From: Gnetum montanum
Lineage: Eukaryota > Streptophyta > Gnetopsida > Gnetales > Gnetaceae
Direction: 5' to 3'
Assembly (NCBI GenBank): GCA_015680685.1
Contig: MNCI01037516.1
Coordinates: forward strand, 408,798-472,797
DNA length: 64,000 nt
Shown: piece after piece, positions 35,665 through 47,007 of the stretch
How positions within the stretch are numbered: the stretch's first letter is position 1
How the letters are laid out: each line of letters starts with the position of its first letter
The notes under the pieces: generated by a model
The model's database searches: none
What the model was told of the DNA's origin: nothing
The model's input: only the letters and a program-made list of their open reading frames with translations
Made by a program: the position numbers and the translations under genes

Positions 35665-35820
35665 TTTGCATGGTTACGGTGTGCTACGACCTTAAACTGG
35701 CAACCTTCACTCATGATTTTGCACAGTAACGGTCTACTACGACCTTAAATTGGTAGTTTTTGACATCAAATTTTGCATGGTTACGGTCCACTAAGACCTT
35801 AAACTAGAAACTCTCTAACG
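35665..35820. repeat. Minisatellite CTACGACCTTAAACTGG (before RT of E)
   Basis: Three to four units of 45-50 bp containing GGTYYRCTACGACCTTAAACT. Related to the arrays at 30230 and 39390. Confidence 0.75.
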
Positions 35821-35890
35821 TTGCATCATTGCTTTGCATATATTCATTACATGTTGCTATCTTAAGTAGGTATCACTTGACTTTTCTTGT

Positions 35891-36740
35891 TTGCTTATTG
35901 TGGCAAGTTCGATTGAAAAAATGGCTACGTATGATGATCTTCGTTCAGCCTTAATTCTAATGGATTCCCATGGCAAACTCATGAGGCACTTGAACATAGA
36001 GTTGATAGACTTGGAACCTTACCCCTATGATACCAACATAGCATCCTTAGAAACATCCTTGGATTGGCCTGAACATCTGGTCCAAACTCTATCTTTAGAG
36101 GTTGGTGATGTAACTAAGGACCCTCTTATCAAAATCCCCATAACTACATCCAAAGGGGAGGCAAGAACATTAAAAGTTAGCTCATTACTAGCGTCACAGG
36201 TTAAACAAAACATCTATAGAGTCCTTAATAATAATGCCAAAGTGTTTGCATGCTCATATGAAGACATGCTAGGCTTAGACCCATGCATCATACAACACAA
36301 CATCATACTAGATTCATGAATCAAAGCAGTCAAACAAAAGGCCCACAAGATCAAACCAAAGATTGCATTAGCTATGCGTAGAAAAATCACTAAACTTTAC
36401 CAAGCTGGGTTCATTCAGGTAGTTGATTATTCAGAATGGGTATCAAACATCGTAGTCATTTCAAAAAAAATTGGGGGTATACGAATCTATATAGACTTCC
36501 AGGATTTGAATAAGGCAATGATTAAGGACAAATTTCCATTGCCTAGCATCGACCAACTCATCAATACTATGATAGGCCATGCCTTACTATCCTTTATGGA
36601 TGGATTCTTAGGCTATAACCAGATCCACATAAACTCAGAACATTAGTTGGAAACTACCTTCATGACCCCTTGGGGAACCTTCTGCTACACAATGATGCTC
36701 TTCGGGCTAAAAAATGTAGGAGCAACGTACTAGCAGGTGA
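35891..36740 (+). pseudogene. Element E reverse transcriptase, N-terminal part
   Basis: An open frame 35891-36319 holds the pre-RT block (AKVFACSYEDMLGLDP, equivalent to the usual DVFAWSYEDMPG). A second at 36374-36646 holds GFIQVVDYSEWVSNIVVISKKIGGIRIYIDFQDLNKA and MDGFLGYNQI. Then TPWGTFCYTMMLFGL, with a stop just before the next open frame. The order and motifs are of Ty3/gypsy RT in the Tat group. Confidence 0.9.
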
Positions 36741-37597
36741 TGACCTACATCTTTAGTGATTATCTTTTAGAGATGCTAAATGATTATGTGGATGATATTG
36801 CCACTAAATCTAAGAAAGCTACGAATCACGAAAATGACCTAAATTTGGTCCTTCAACGTTGTTACTGGCATGAACTTCGCCTTAACCCTAGAAAGTGTGT
36901 TTTTGGAGTCAAAACTGGATGCATGTTAGGTTTTGTGGTGTCAACAACAGGGATACGTGTGGACCTTAATAAAGTTAAGGCAATCATTAACTTGGCACCA
37001 TCTACAAACCTTGAAGAGTTATGCGGGCTACAGGGTAGGGTACAATTCATAAGAAAATTTATCGTAAGGTTAATTGAAAAATTGCATCCAATTCAACATC
37101 TGCTAAAAAAGGGAGTCAACTTTGAATGGATCAACCAAAATCAAGAAGCTTTTTATAGCTTAAAGAAAGAGCATGTCCATCTTCCCATTGTTTACCCTTC
37201 ACAGAGAAACAAATCTTTTTACATCTATCTAGCCACTTTAGACACATCAATCACTACGTTGCTATGCCAAAATACGGATGATGGTTCCGAAATCCCTGTC
37301 TACTATCTAAGTCATGCATTGGTAGCCTATGAAGTGAAATACAATGAAGTAGAGAAAAATTGTCTTGCCTTAGTGTTTGTGCTTAAAAAGTGGTGGCATT
37401 ACTTATTTCGTAGGCAAGTAAATATTATTTGCAAGAATAACATACTTCGGGCTATTACAACCAATATATACAAAAGTAGTAGGATAGCCCAATGGAAGGC
37501 CATAACCGTGAAATTTGACCTACACTATATAGCACAACCATTTGTAAAAGGTCAAGCTATAGCTACAGAACTTACAGTCTCACCTAGCAATGACTAG
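36737..37597 (+). pseudogene. Element E reverse transcriptase (catalytic part) and first RNase H
   Basis: The longest open frame in the window (286 codons). It carries LNDYVDDIATKS with an intact YVDD (36785-36796), FGVKTGCMLGFVVSTTGI, and then the RNase H-like YIYLATLDTSITTLLCQ ... PVYYLSHALVAYEVKYNEVEKNCLALVFVLKKWWHYL. The acidic residue usual at the RNase H active site is not evident in YLATLD, as in degenerate first RNase H domains of Tat elements, where a second RNase H follows. Confidence 0.9.
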
Positions 37598-38000
37598 GTA
37601 GTGATAGAGCTTGAGTTCCTAGATGAACATGTTAATAGCATAAGCTCAGTACTTGCAGACTTCAAAGTCATCCTACATTTTGATGGTGCCTCAACTACAC
37701 AAGGTGGTAGTATTGCCGTTGTTCTCACACGTCCCTCTAGAAAGATCTGACCTTTTGCATATCACTTCATATTTCTTTGCACAAATAATTGGGGATCCAA
37801 AGCTTAGCAATTCGAGGTGACTTGTAACTAGTCATCAATCAAGTTATAGAGGTATACGCTTGCAAAGCACAACATTTGCAACCTTACTGTGATTTGGGCA
37901 AGCACTTGCTAAAGCAGTTTGCAACCCTAGATGTCCAACATGTGCCCTATAGTAAAAACACTATAGCAGATGCATTAGCCACATTAGCACTAAGCATGCC
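37598..38000 (+). pseudogene. Element E second RNase H (archaeal-type, aRH)
   Basis: Translation gives VILHFDGASTTQGGSIAVVLT (FDGAS at 37679-37693) and FLCTNNWGSKA. After frame changes and stops it gives the end block VQHVPYSKNTIADALATLAL (about 37935-37995). FDGAS plus CTNN and the ADALA end is the signature of the additional RNase H between RT-RH and integrase in Tat-lineage elements, and it places E in that lineage. Confidence 0.83.
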
Positions 38001-39345
38001 ATCACATATGTTTGATACTTTTCTCGCTTCAATAGTGGAAAGCACCAACCCCATCATTCACACAACACATATAGCATCTGTGAGTGTAGCTCACACTCAA
38101 GAATGGTATGACCACATTAAAACATACCTCCAACATTGTGAACCCCCATGCGGCCTGACACTGGCCCAAAAGGATGCAGTACGAAAGCGAGCATGGCAAT
38201 ATATCCTTGTAGGAGACAACACTCTATGCAAATGCTCTTATGATGGTATATTTTTAACTTGCGTTAGTGGGGAGGAAGCACAAAAAATCATTGAGAAGGT
38301 CCATGAAGGACTATGTGGAGTGCACATAGCTTCCAGAGCTATGGCGACAAAGATTAGGCATCTAGGCTAATACTGACCTCACATGAAATGTGATTGTGTT
38401 GCCAAGTTTAGAACATGAAATGTGTGTCAACACTATGGGAATCTTATACACGTATCACCTACCGAATTACATACCACACAGATCACATGACCTTTCCAAC
38501 GTTGGGAACTAGACATCATAGTATCCATTACACCTAAGTGTTCTGCAGGACATAACTTCATCATTACCACAACCGAGTACTTTACAAAATGGCTAGAAAC
38601 TATTCCTCTCAGAAAGACTACGTCCCAACAGGTTTGCAAGTTCATTTTGGACAACATAGTTACATGGTTTGGCCTTCCCATGACTATTGTCACCAACAAT
38701 GGGCCACAATTCAATAGTGCAGAAACCAAAACCTTTTGTCAATGCCTTGGTATCAAACATTATTTCTCATCATCGTATTACCCTTAGGCAAATGGCCAAG
38801 CAGAGGCTACTAATAAAGTCATCATCAACCTTTTGAAAAAGATGCTTAGTAGCAGCAAGAGGCAATGACACAAGTAGATCCTCTACATGCTTTGGGCTTA
38901 TCGCACGACATGCATAATAGCTACAGGTAAGACTCCATACAATCTTGTGTATGGATTTGAAGTAGTGTTACCTCTTGAATTGTAGGTCCCATCGCTTCAA
39001 ATGATCCTTTCAAACATCATGGACAAGGCTCAAGACAACAATTCAAGGATCATTGACCTTGACTTTGTAGAGGAGGAGCACACCCAAACATTTAATCACG
39101 TCAAATGGTACCAAGACAAGAAATAGTAGAAACATCACTGCAATCTACACCAAAGATTGATCAAAAATGGGAACTTAGTCCTCAAGGCTATTTATAAACC
39201 CGTGAGAAAATTCTCAACTAACTGGGAAGGCCCCTTTGTAGTCATAAAAGCATACAAGAATGGGGCATTCAGATTGGCTGATGCAGATGGCAACGAATTC
39301 CCATATCCTGTTAACCACTTGTACTTGAAGCCATACTATACTTAA
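38001..39345 (+). pseudogene. Element E integrase
   Basis: H2C2 region VHEGLCGVHIASRAMATKIRHLG at about 38300-38370. Catalytic core: first Asp in WELDIIV (about 38505); the second position reads TNNGPQF, where the Asp codon has become AAC (38695-38697); Glu in [19 protein letters not shown] follows. The C-terminal part WEGPFVVIKAYKNGAFRLAD ... NHLYLKPYY is open (39157-39345) to a stop at 39343. The D-to-N change alone would abolish integration. A full complement of domains but not functional. Confidence 0.9.
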
Positions 39346-39389
39346 CATGCAGGATTACACTAAACATGAAGCAAGGTAAGCAAATAGTC

Positions 39390-39690
39390 CGCTGTGACTA
39401 TAAACTGGCATAGATTGTCTATTATGACGTAAAACTAGCACAGCATCATCTGCTATGATGAAAAACTAACACAAAACATCCGTTATGATGTTAAATTGGC
39501 ACAGCTTGTCCTTGGGCCATGATGTAAAATTGGCACCCACAATATGGTCCGCTATGATCTTAAACTGGCCATCCTCTATCCGCTACGATGTTAAACTAGC
39601 ACAACAATCTACTGGGACCTTAAACTAGCACATCAGTTTGCTAGGACCTTAAACTAGCACATTCGACAATTTTCTAGGACCTAAAACTAG
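39390..39690. repeat. Minisatellite with CTATGATNTTAAACTAGCACA unit (after integrase of E)
   Basis: About eight units of 30-40 bp, each with a CTATGA or CTAGGACC word and TTAAACTAGCACA. Matches the array in D at 52650-53000. Confidence 0.8.
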
Positions 39691-41123
39691 GTTCATAGTG
39701 CAACACCTCTCGATTCACACATGTGAACTTGTGAACAAGCAAGTGTGCATGTCTTCGAGCTTCCAAGGCAGATGGTGTGGGACGTTGCTATTCCAGAATG
39801 AAGTTCATATCATCAAGAAAAAATCCTCTAGGACACATGCAGCATCACTATCCTTGGGATCCTGTTGATCTTTTGGAGATGTCGTTTGACATCTTGATGA
39901 CCTTTTGGAGCTACCGTTAGCACTGCCATTTAGTTTGGTCATAGCTCCCATCACTAGCACCACCTACTAGAGTCTCAAAAGAACTATGGTGTGGCCATAA
40001 TCCTGGCATCCTCCAGCCCTCACCATCTCTAGAGGCTAAAAAAGCATTCAGCTGTTAGGCTTCTCACCTTGTAGCTGGGTTTCATGACTCTTGCCTTTGA
40101 TGGGGATTCCTAAGCACCCACGTCATCATCGCTCCTAGCCTCTTCAGTGCTCATTTCTGGTGAGGCCATTGAAACTTTCTAGCCTGTTGCTGCTGAAGCC
40201 TACATTGGACTTCTTGCTTTGGACATTGCACACGTTAGATGTAACACTGGCCACCCTGGTAGTGTCCCGAGTAAGCAGGAGTTTGCCCCCACTTCACATG
40301 CTGGTTGCTTTTTTCTAGTTTTCTCTTTGTTGTGTTTGCAGGATAAAAGCCAAGATGGCGTCATTCAAAAATGCATTCACCACGAGAGAAAAGCACTACA
40401 TTATTTTGAAGTACTCACTTCGACCAGCTTAGCTACTTGAGAGTTCATACCCTACTATCCCTTCGAGCAACCTAACCTCCATTCCCTATCCTTATAATTA
40501 TTGACATCTTCTTCTCAAGCTTCTCTAATATACATGAAACCCTTTCCCATGCTCAACCACCAGGCCCATGATGGACATAATGTAACTCATCCCATGGGAA
40601 GCCTCTGTAGGTAGGTAAAAGCCCCACATGGATGTAACACAACTCATCTTAGCGAGGAAACACCTATCCTACAACGAAGACAAGATTGCCTTCGAATGAA
40701 ACATGGGTGTGCAACAAAAAGCACAAAACACAAAAGCTCAAAAAAAAAACAAGTGTCCAAAACAAATGGCACGATAGCTGCTTTACAAACATTTCAGGTA
40801 TAGATCAACCATCTCTAAGAACTTCAGTGAGAGGTCAAGATCCAAAGAGAAAGACACCCATGCGTGCTGATATCCTCATAAGCATTCTAATGAGGAATCA
40901 CACCATAGCTATGACTCTCACGATAACACATCCTGCATCTTTCTCTTCCTTAGCTTGATTTCCTCAAACTCATCCCCTTTCCCTATCATACTTAGCTCTC
41001 TTAGCACTTCCAATCATGGCAAAGGATTGTCTAAGCAAGCACCGACGAATAGTGTGGGTGTCTCATTCAACATGGTGTTTCATGTTCTTTGTTGACATCT
41101 CTTGGGTAGATCCTCTAGATGTC
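39691..41123 (+). other. Element E 3' non-coding tail
   Basis: No retrotransposon domain recognised between the minisatellite and the polypurine tract. Short open frames (40219-40440, 40686-40958) show no pattern I recognise. AACATCATGGACAAG-like words hint at decayed sequence only. Confidence 0.5.
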
Positions 41124-41135
41124 AAGAAAGAGGGG
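41124..41135 (+). other. Polypurine tract of E
   Basis: AAGAAAGAGGGG, four bases before the 3' LTR start. Confidence 0.8.
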
Positions 41136-41139
41136 TAAT

Positions 41140-43460
41140 TAAAACACCATCAATTTTGGGACTCTCATGATTTAGCATGGTCCCAAAATTTGGGCAAGGA
41201 TCTTTGCGAGATTGCTTCTAGGCCTGCTGGCCACCTTCTATAGCATAGTCAACGCAGCACCCATTCATGAGGCTAGTCTGCATAAAAGAAGCACTAGGGA
41301 TGGATTGTATATTTCGGAAAATTTTCTATTTATTGGACCATCAAGCTCGCTACGCTCTCTAGCCTGCCTCGCTTGATAAATGTCCTGGTTGATGGTCCAT
41401 CCAAGTGCCAACCTAGGAGCTGTCAAAGGTGTTTAGGATGGACTAGATAGTTCGATATGTTTTCTAATGGTGGGACCTGCTACATTACACTATGCTGCAC
41501 TGCGTAGTAGGCCATGTGGTGACTGATCAAACACAGAAGATGTGGTTGGCAGACACTCAGTCCTCAAAGGTGTCTACATCACTTCATCCCTAAAGTGTGA
41601 CCAGCATAATAGGGAAAAAACATGGCAACAGTCGTAAAAGTTGTTCCATTTTGGATGCTACATTGTGCTACGCTACACAACATAGCATAGCATAACAGGA
41701 CAAGACAATCTTTTACCAAACTACCTTGACACGGGAAACAAAATTACCCTTACTTCAACCATAAAAAATGCTTCTTCTACTGCCACCCTAGAACATGATC
41801 AACATTCCATGATAGAATGCTTGCAAAGTGAGTCAAAATTTAGGCCAAAACTAGATGCTATGCTATGCTACGCTACAAAGCGTAGCAGGGTGACAATGCA
41901 AGAAAATCTTTCGACAAGCTATTCTAGTGAAGGAATTGCACTTGGCCATGCTTCGACCTCCAAAACTGCCTGTCCCACTTTGCCCTCAGGTCTTGATCAA
42001 AGTCTCCTAGCAAAGCATTGCAAGTTCTGACTCAAATTCATGCCAGACTGATTACTACATTGTGATATGCTACATAGCGTAGCACAGCGTAACAAAGATT
42101 CAGAGCCCAAAAATGTCCCAAGGATGAAATCAGCAAACCCTAGGACCTTTCAACATGAAAAACAAGGTTACCAATTATTGAATTTTCTTGCCTAACTAGG
42201 TGTCTAAATCATATTTTTAGTTATTTGCACAAAATTCATGCAAAAGAGAAGTGCTACGTTGTGCTATGCTGGACAGTGTAGCAGGCAAAGTGTTCACGCT
42301 ATGCCGCTACGCTGGGTAGCATACATAGTGTAACACTCCCAGATAAGCCTCAAGACATTGCCAGAAGTTCTAGAATTCAGTTGGTGATAGTCATCTTTGC
42401 TCCAGCATCTCCTTGACAAACAAGATCAGCATTTTGCTTTGTTTTTCACTGCTTGTTGAGCCCCAAAATTGTCTCTACGCTTGACCCTACTCATAAGAGA
42501 GGGGAAGACATAGTCCTGGAGCGTAGGCTCTACATTGCATTTGATGTTAGCATTTTTTTGTGAAAACGTAGAAGTCCCCTAGATTCTGACACATGCAGTT
42601 TGAACGTATGGTCACGGCTCAATAGGTTTCACTTCTTGCCTCGTTCCACTTGGCCTAGCACATCAGTGTAACACTGCAGCGTAGCACTACACGTCAGTGT
42701 AGCACATCCACGATTCGTGCCATGTGGGATCTAGGACACATGGCATCCAAACCACATCTTTGTCCTACTCTTGGCCCTATAAATACCCAACAAAAAACAT
42801 TCAAGGTGTTGGCTTTTTTATTTGGATTTCTAATGATTGGCTTCTAAAGATTGGCATTTTGGAAATTATCTTTGACAAGGAGGTTGGTGAGCAGAAGGTT
42901 GGTGAATAGAAAACCGTTGTAGTAGTACTTCCTGAATCTTTCTTCAACCTAGCGCAACAGCCCTGCAAACACCAACTCATCAGTTCTTGTTAACATGTCA
43001 TTGGCAATAGTCCAGCAGCCGTGAGCATATCATTCCATTATTAGCTGTGCCTGTCCAACATTGCACATCTATTGTACGCTTTCATTAGTGAAACAAAGAT
43101 CAAATATCTTGATTTTGGGTCGGTGCATTCTCTTACCCAAGTTCTTCTTTCATTTTGTTACAACATATATTTTGCATCATTGTGTATCGGTTCACGCTTA
43201 TTGCTCATTTACATACTCTGATATACTTTTATTATTCTGTATGCTATGTTTTCCTTCATTCTAATTTTTGCGTGTCACATTTTAAAACCATTGTTCACAA
43301 AAGGTTATTGTACATTGTGTAAGTCCCTGTCTGATCGACCAAACCGTTCAGGGCACCTCATTTCCATTTTCTCCAAGACGGCCCTCACGCGGATCCAGGG
43401 TTAGGCTATATGCCCAATAACCTCTCGGTGTTCTAGCCACCAACATTTTCAAATGTAACA
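41140..43460 (+). repeat. Element E 3' LTR (2,321 bp)
   Basis: Starts TAAAACACC (TG changed to TA) and ends TGTAACA at 43460. Aligns with the 5' LTR throughout, including the palindromes and TATA box. Confidence 0.93.
42778..42785 (+). promoter_or_regulatory. TATA box, 3' LTR of E
   Basis: TATAAATA in the same context as 24851. Confidence 0.6.
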
Positions 43461-43465
43461 TAGGT
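43461..43465. repeat. Target site duplication of element E, right copy (TAGGT)
   Basis: Followed by ACATTACCACTC, matching ACATTGCCACTC in the empty site at 58616. Confidence 0.93.
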
Positions 43466-43613
43466 ACATTACCACTCGAATATGACACAATACAACTAAC
43501 TGAGATCCACACTGCGGGCACTTGCTGACTATTCTCTAAGACTACGGAATAAAACTACAATAGTTCGGCTACTTTGTTGACAAAATAATGCCATAAACAC
43601 CATTGTGAGCATA

Positions 43614-43621
43614 TATTTATA
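43614..43621 (-). promoter_or_regulatory. TATA box in 3' LTR of F
   Basis: TATAAATA on the minus strand; the partner in the 5' LTR is at 58764-58771. Confidence 0.6.
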
Positions 43622-43720
43622 GAGTTTATTACTAGCCTACATTGACAAGGCCTCATCGATGCAACATTTATGTTGACAGGGCCCAGTCGATGGGGCCTCG
43701 TCAACAAGGCCTAGTTATTG

Positions 43721-43862
43721 GGGCTAAGATATCAGGGGGCTAAGATATTGGAGCCAAGATATCAGAGCTAAGATACTGGGGCTACGATATTAGAGCTAAG
43801 ATATTGGAGCCAATATATCAAAGCTAAGATATCAGGGCTAAGATATCGGAGTTAAGACCAAA
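43721..43862 (-). repeat. 14-bp tandem array in U3 of F (3' LTR)
   Basis: About ten units of GAGCTAAGATATCA (plus-strand reading), each 14 bp, roughly 100 bp upstream of the TATA box. The 5' LTR has only about five clear units (58854-58923). Confidence 0.88.
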
Positions 43863-43906
43863 AATTAATGTTTTATCAAATATCTTAGCTTATAAATGAT
43901 TCATCA

Positions 43907-43916
43907 TATCCCCATG
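43907..43916 (-). other. Polypurine tract of F
   Basis: CATGGGGATA on the minus strand directly before the LTR start TGATGAATC. Upstream context resembles that of C's tract (CGAGGATGAG ... TTTAGTCATGGGG). Confidence 0.78.
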
Positions 43917-46850
43917 ACTAAATAAAAACTCATCCTCGAGTTAACAAGATAGGATCGAGCTTTCTTTACAAAAAATTACGAATGATGGGATTATTAATTA
44001 ACACTAACTACTGACCAACTCTGAGTGTCACATTACAAAATTTTATTTGAGTGGATGCATACAAAATGAGAAAGTGACAAAGAGACTCGACAGAATTTGA
44101 AGATTACAAAATTTGCATAGGTCTTAAAGAATCTATTGAAGATGATTCTTTTTGTTGCCACTAGCGGTGGTAGACTTCCAACCCAGATTGTTATGTTAAT
44201 GCTTCTCTGGTTATGTGGAACATTCTTGAAGGATGGACTGAAATTTCTTCTCATTATCCCATGGATCTAGCAAATATTCAATGTTTGAGCTACTATCTTA
44301 TATGTGCTATGATTTGTTGATGGTCATATCCTTCATTGTCCCCACCTTGGCTTCATTTTCATGCTTGGAAAAAGACTTTCTTCCTTAGGCATTTCTTTAG
44401 CATCACTTTTAGTCACCAAATGATCAACATTAGTTTTGCTAAATTTTACTTAATAATTAACCCTTTTCAAATCCCTTAGTTTTCATTTAAGCATAAGGTG
44501 ATAACATCATACTACGCCCAAGGTTATGAGGTAATTAAAATCATCAAGGTGTTCATATTATTTTTTGATCAATTACTATTAGTTACCATGATGTTTGAAT
44601 ATAGGATAGAAAAATTTCAAAATTTTAAAGCAGACATCCCTAGCCTTCATGACTAATAAGCATAACTCTAGAAGCACACAAGTTTTTGAACAATTAAAAC
44701 CAAAGGTCTGATTTAGAAGATGAGCAAGAAATATTGAACTTGAAGGATATTTTAATAGAAAAGTAGGAAAAAAAAGTAATTGAAAATGATAAGAAGTAGT
44801 TCAAAAATTATGCATAAATTCAGAGAAACTATCATTGATGTTTTAGAATATGTGAAGGTTAGTTCAAAGCCATGATCAACAAAAGTTATGCAAGTAGGTT
44901 TTCCCCAAAGCAGGCTCCTACCATAATGCCCTTGCATAACCACTTCTATAAATGTTTGTTGACACCCAAGAAGTTAAATGTAAATCATTCATTTGTTTTA
45001 AACAACACACAACTACTATGGTTGGGATGTTGCACTATACTACATAAAACTAAAAGGCTTCTAATCACATGCAGTAGTGAGGTGAATAATGGGATGAGAA
45101 GGGGTTGTAGAGATTGGGATGTAAGGTACTTGACCATGTCCATAATGTGTTCTAGTGATAAATGTGATTAAAATAATAAGCATACCTATCAATCCAAGCT
45201 CAAACCAAGACCATATCATGAACAGTTACCTCGAATTAATGTGATCCATCCTACCAATCATCATGAGTCCACAACCACCTCAAAGAACAATCATCACTCC
45301 AAGAAGAGAAGAAGGAAGGGAGGGCCTTAGTTAGAGGGGAACCTTTAGGCATGGATAACATGTCTTTCCAGCCCCATAACCAGTTCTAATGGGTGTGCTT
45401 TGAATTTCCATTATTATTTTTTTCTCTCTTTTTTTTTTATTTTTTTCTGAAATGGAAACCATAGCATGCAAAGATAGATCTTCCTTTTTATTGGTTGATG
45501 CAGGAGTGATGATACATTCCAAGAGGAGTCATAAACCACATGAAGGAAGATAAAAAGAAAATCCAACAAGTCCCCTTGAGGTCACACCCTTTGTCATTCC
45601 CATTTGGTCATTTCCTCTTTATTCAAGGTACAATGATTATTGATTAATTTTAGTTTCATGAACAAAGAATCAAATTGTTTCCATGAAAAAGACCTTTTAT
45701 TCAAAGAATTGGAGGGATGGATGAGGTGGTCTCATTGCTTTACACAATTACTAATCGAATCATCTTGATAGTATAGCACAAAAACACAACACATAGTGTT
45801 GACTTCTACATCATGACTTGGCAATATTATTAATAAAAACATAAAATGCATTCATAAAACATAAAGAGAATGACTCAAGAAAAGAGAAAAGTATAAAGAA
45901 AAGGAAAATATTAAGAAATGGAAAACATATGAAGAATCAAAAAATTTTAGAAGAAATAGGAAAATGATAAAAAATTATAAAAAAAAGGTGAAAAACACTT
46001 ATTAGTTCTTGAACCAAGATGGAGAATCTCCATCATGACTAATTTTATGGTCGCACATTCAGGAGATGGATTGCACAATCCCTTGGTTATACTCTGGTTT
46101 CCCATCTATCACCATTACTTATTTAATTAATTGTGTGGTAGCACATCTAACATTCATGATAGTCTCATTTTGATCATTCAAAGATGTATCTTCATTTCAA
46201 CTTAAAGGTATTTCCATTTTGGGAATCCAGATGTGTTTGCTTCTTCTTCTTATTTTATTTTAATTCCTAGGTCTCTATGTTTAATATCCTTTTCTAATGT
46301 AAAATTAGAGTGTAAGATATCTGTGTCTAAGTCCTTTTTTGGGTCTATTTTCTTAAGTCTAGAACTAATAAGGAAATTAATTGGCTCGATGCATCTTTGA
46401 AACAATTTTATATTCTCATTTTCAAGCCACTGGGTGTCTTTTGGTTTAGTGGCTATTGTGTAGACTGGTATTTCTCACACAACTACTCTTGAACTTTCTT
46501 CTAAGTTGTGTTAATATTTTGAATTTTTAGCCCACAATTGCATCATTTACTATTAGTAGTGATGCATGGATTCTTCTATCTCTTGATAGTTCTAAATTCA
46601 TCACTTTTGTTAGCTATTAGAGTAATGACAGATGTTGGCTCTTACATAGGATTGGAAGACATTGGTTATGAAAGGAAGGATGTTGGACTTGATTGGCATT
46701 GTGCTAGTTTGGATAAGTTAGTAGGTCCACAAGTGTTGTGGTTATGCATGGGAACTATCCTAAATAAAGGATGTTTCTAAGATTGTGATGAAGATCTACT
46801 AGCACTATCATTTCTATGTATGTTCATAGCGCAAGTGGCATTCTCTCATT
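43917..46850 (-). other. Element F tail and undetermined internal sequence
   Basis: The minus-strand tail is collinear with C: a box at 45340-45375 (TTATGGGGCTGGAAAGACAT on the minus strand), a T-rich stretch (46000-45840) and the post-IN purine box (46039-46021). Between 46850 and 46140, where protease to integrase should be, no pol domain is recognised. A minus-strand frame of roughly 65 codons (about 46460-46260, WLENENIKLFQRCIEPINFL) is unassigned. 44300-45200 holds nothing I recognise. Confidence 0.5.
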
Positions 46851-46855
46851 GATGT
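46851..46855. repeat. Target site duplication of element D, left copy (GATGT)
   Basis: The five bases before TGAAACACC; repeated at 55931-55935. Confidence 0.9.
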
Positions 46856-47007
46856 TGAAACACCACTAATTTCATCCTAACACTTTGAAACAAGAATGAC
46901 TCAAGCCCTTTCAAGCTTTCAAGAGGCAAAGTTTGGCTAAGGCATGGAAACCACGCTCAGCTAAATCAAGCCAGCTTGCTCATCCCACTATGTTGGAAGC
47001 TTGCCCA

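Larger units (their letters stand above)
29860..35890 (+). other. Protease-RT interval of element E (possible Ogre-type intron)
   Basis: Roughly 6 kb separate protease from RT. In Ogre elements these two domains are known to be separated by a spliced intron. Here the interval contains two TTAAACT minisatellites, the antisense gene (30781-34006), and a motif array (34310-35640) in the reverse orientation. The sense strand itself shows no domain. Whether it is spliced out in sense transcripts cannot be judged from sequence alone; that it is a normal part of the lineage is inference. Confidence 0.5.
23213..43460 (+). mobile_element. Element E: 20.2-kb Tat/Ogre-like retrotransposon, structurally complete
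   Basis: LTRs 23213-25536 and 41140-43460, PBS at 25542, polypurine tract at 41124-41135, TSD TAGGT on both sides (23208-23212 and 43461-43465). Internal order: leader with motif array, gag, protease, about 6 kb interval with an antisense gene, RT, RNase H, second (archaeal-type) RNase H, integrase, tail. Size, LTR length and the extra RNase H fit the Tat/Ogre lineage. By eye the two LTRs are roughly 85-90% identical, so the insertion is old. No protein frame is intact. Confidence 0.93.
43466..43906 (-). repeat. Element F 3' LTR, outer fragment (U3 side)
   Basis: Continuation of 22660-23212, homologous to 58616-58944. Ends ATGATTCATCA, the reverse complement of the LTR start TGATGAATCAT. Includes the TATA box (43614-43621) and the U3 array. 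Confidence 0.88.

Noticed and set aside
38433-38729. 98-codon minus-strand frame
   Set aside because: Shadow of E's integrase core on the plus strand.
43721-43862. CRISPR-like array
   Set aside because: Units are contiguous 14-bp tandem repeats without spacers, in a plant LTR.
46538-46780. 80-codon plus-strand frame as a small membrane protein gene
   Set aside because: Lies within F's interior, no start context or homologue recognised; hydrophobic start is likely chance.
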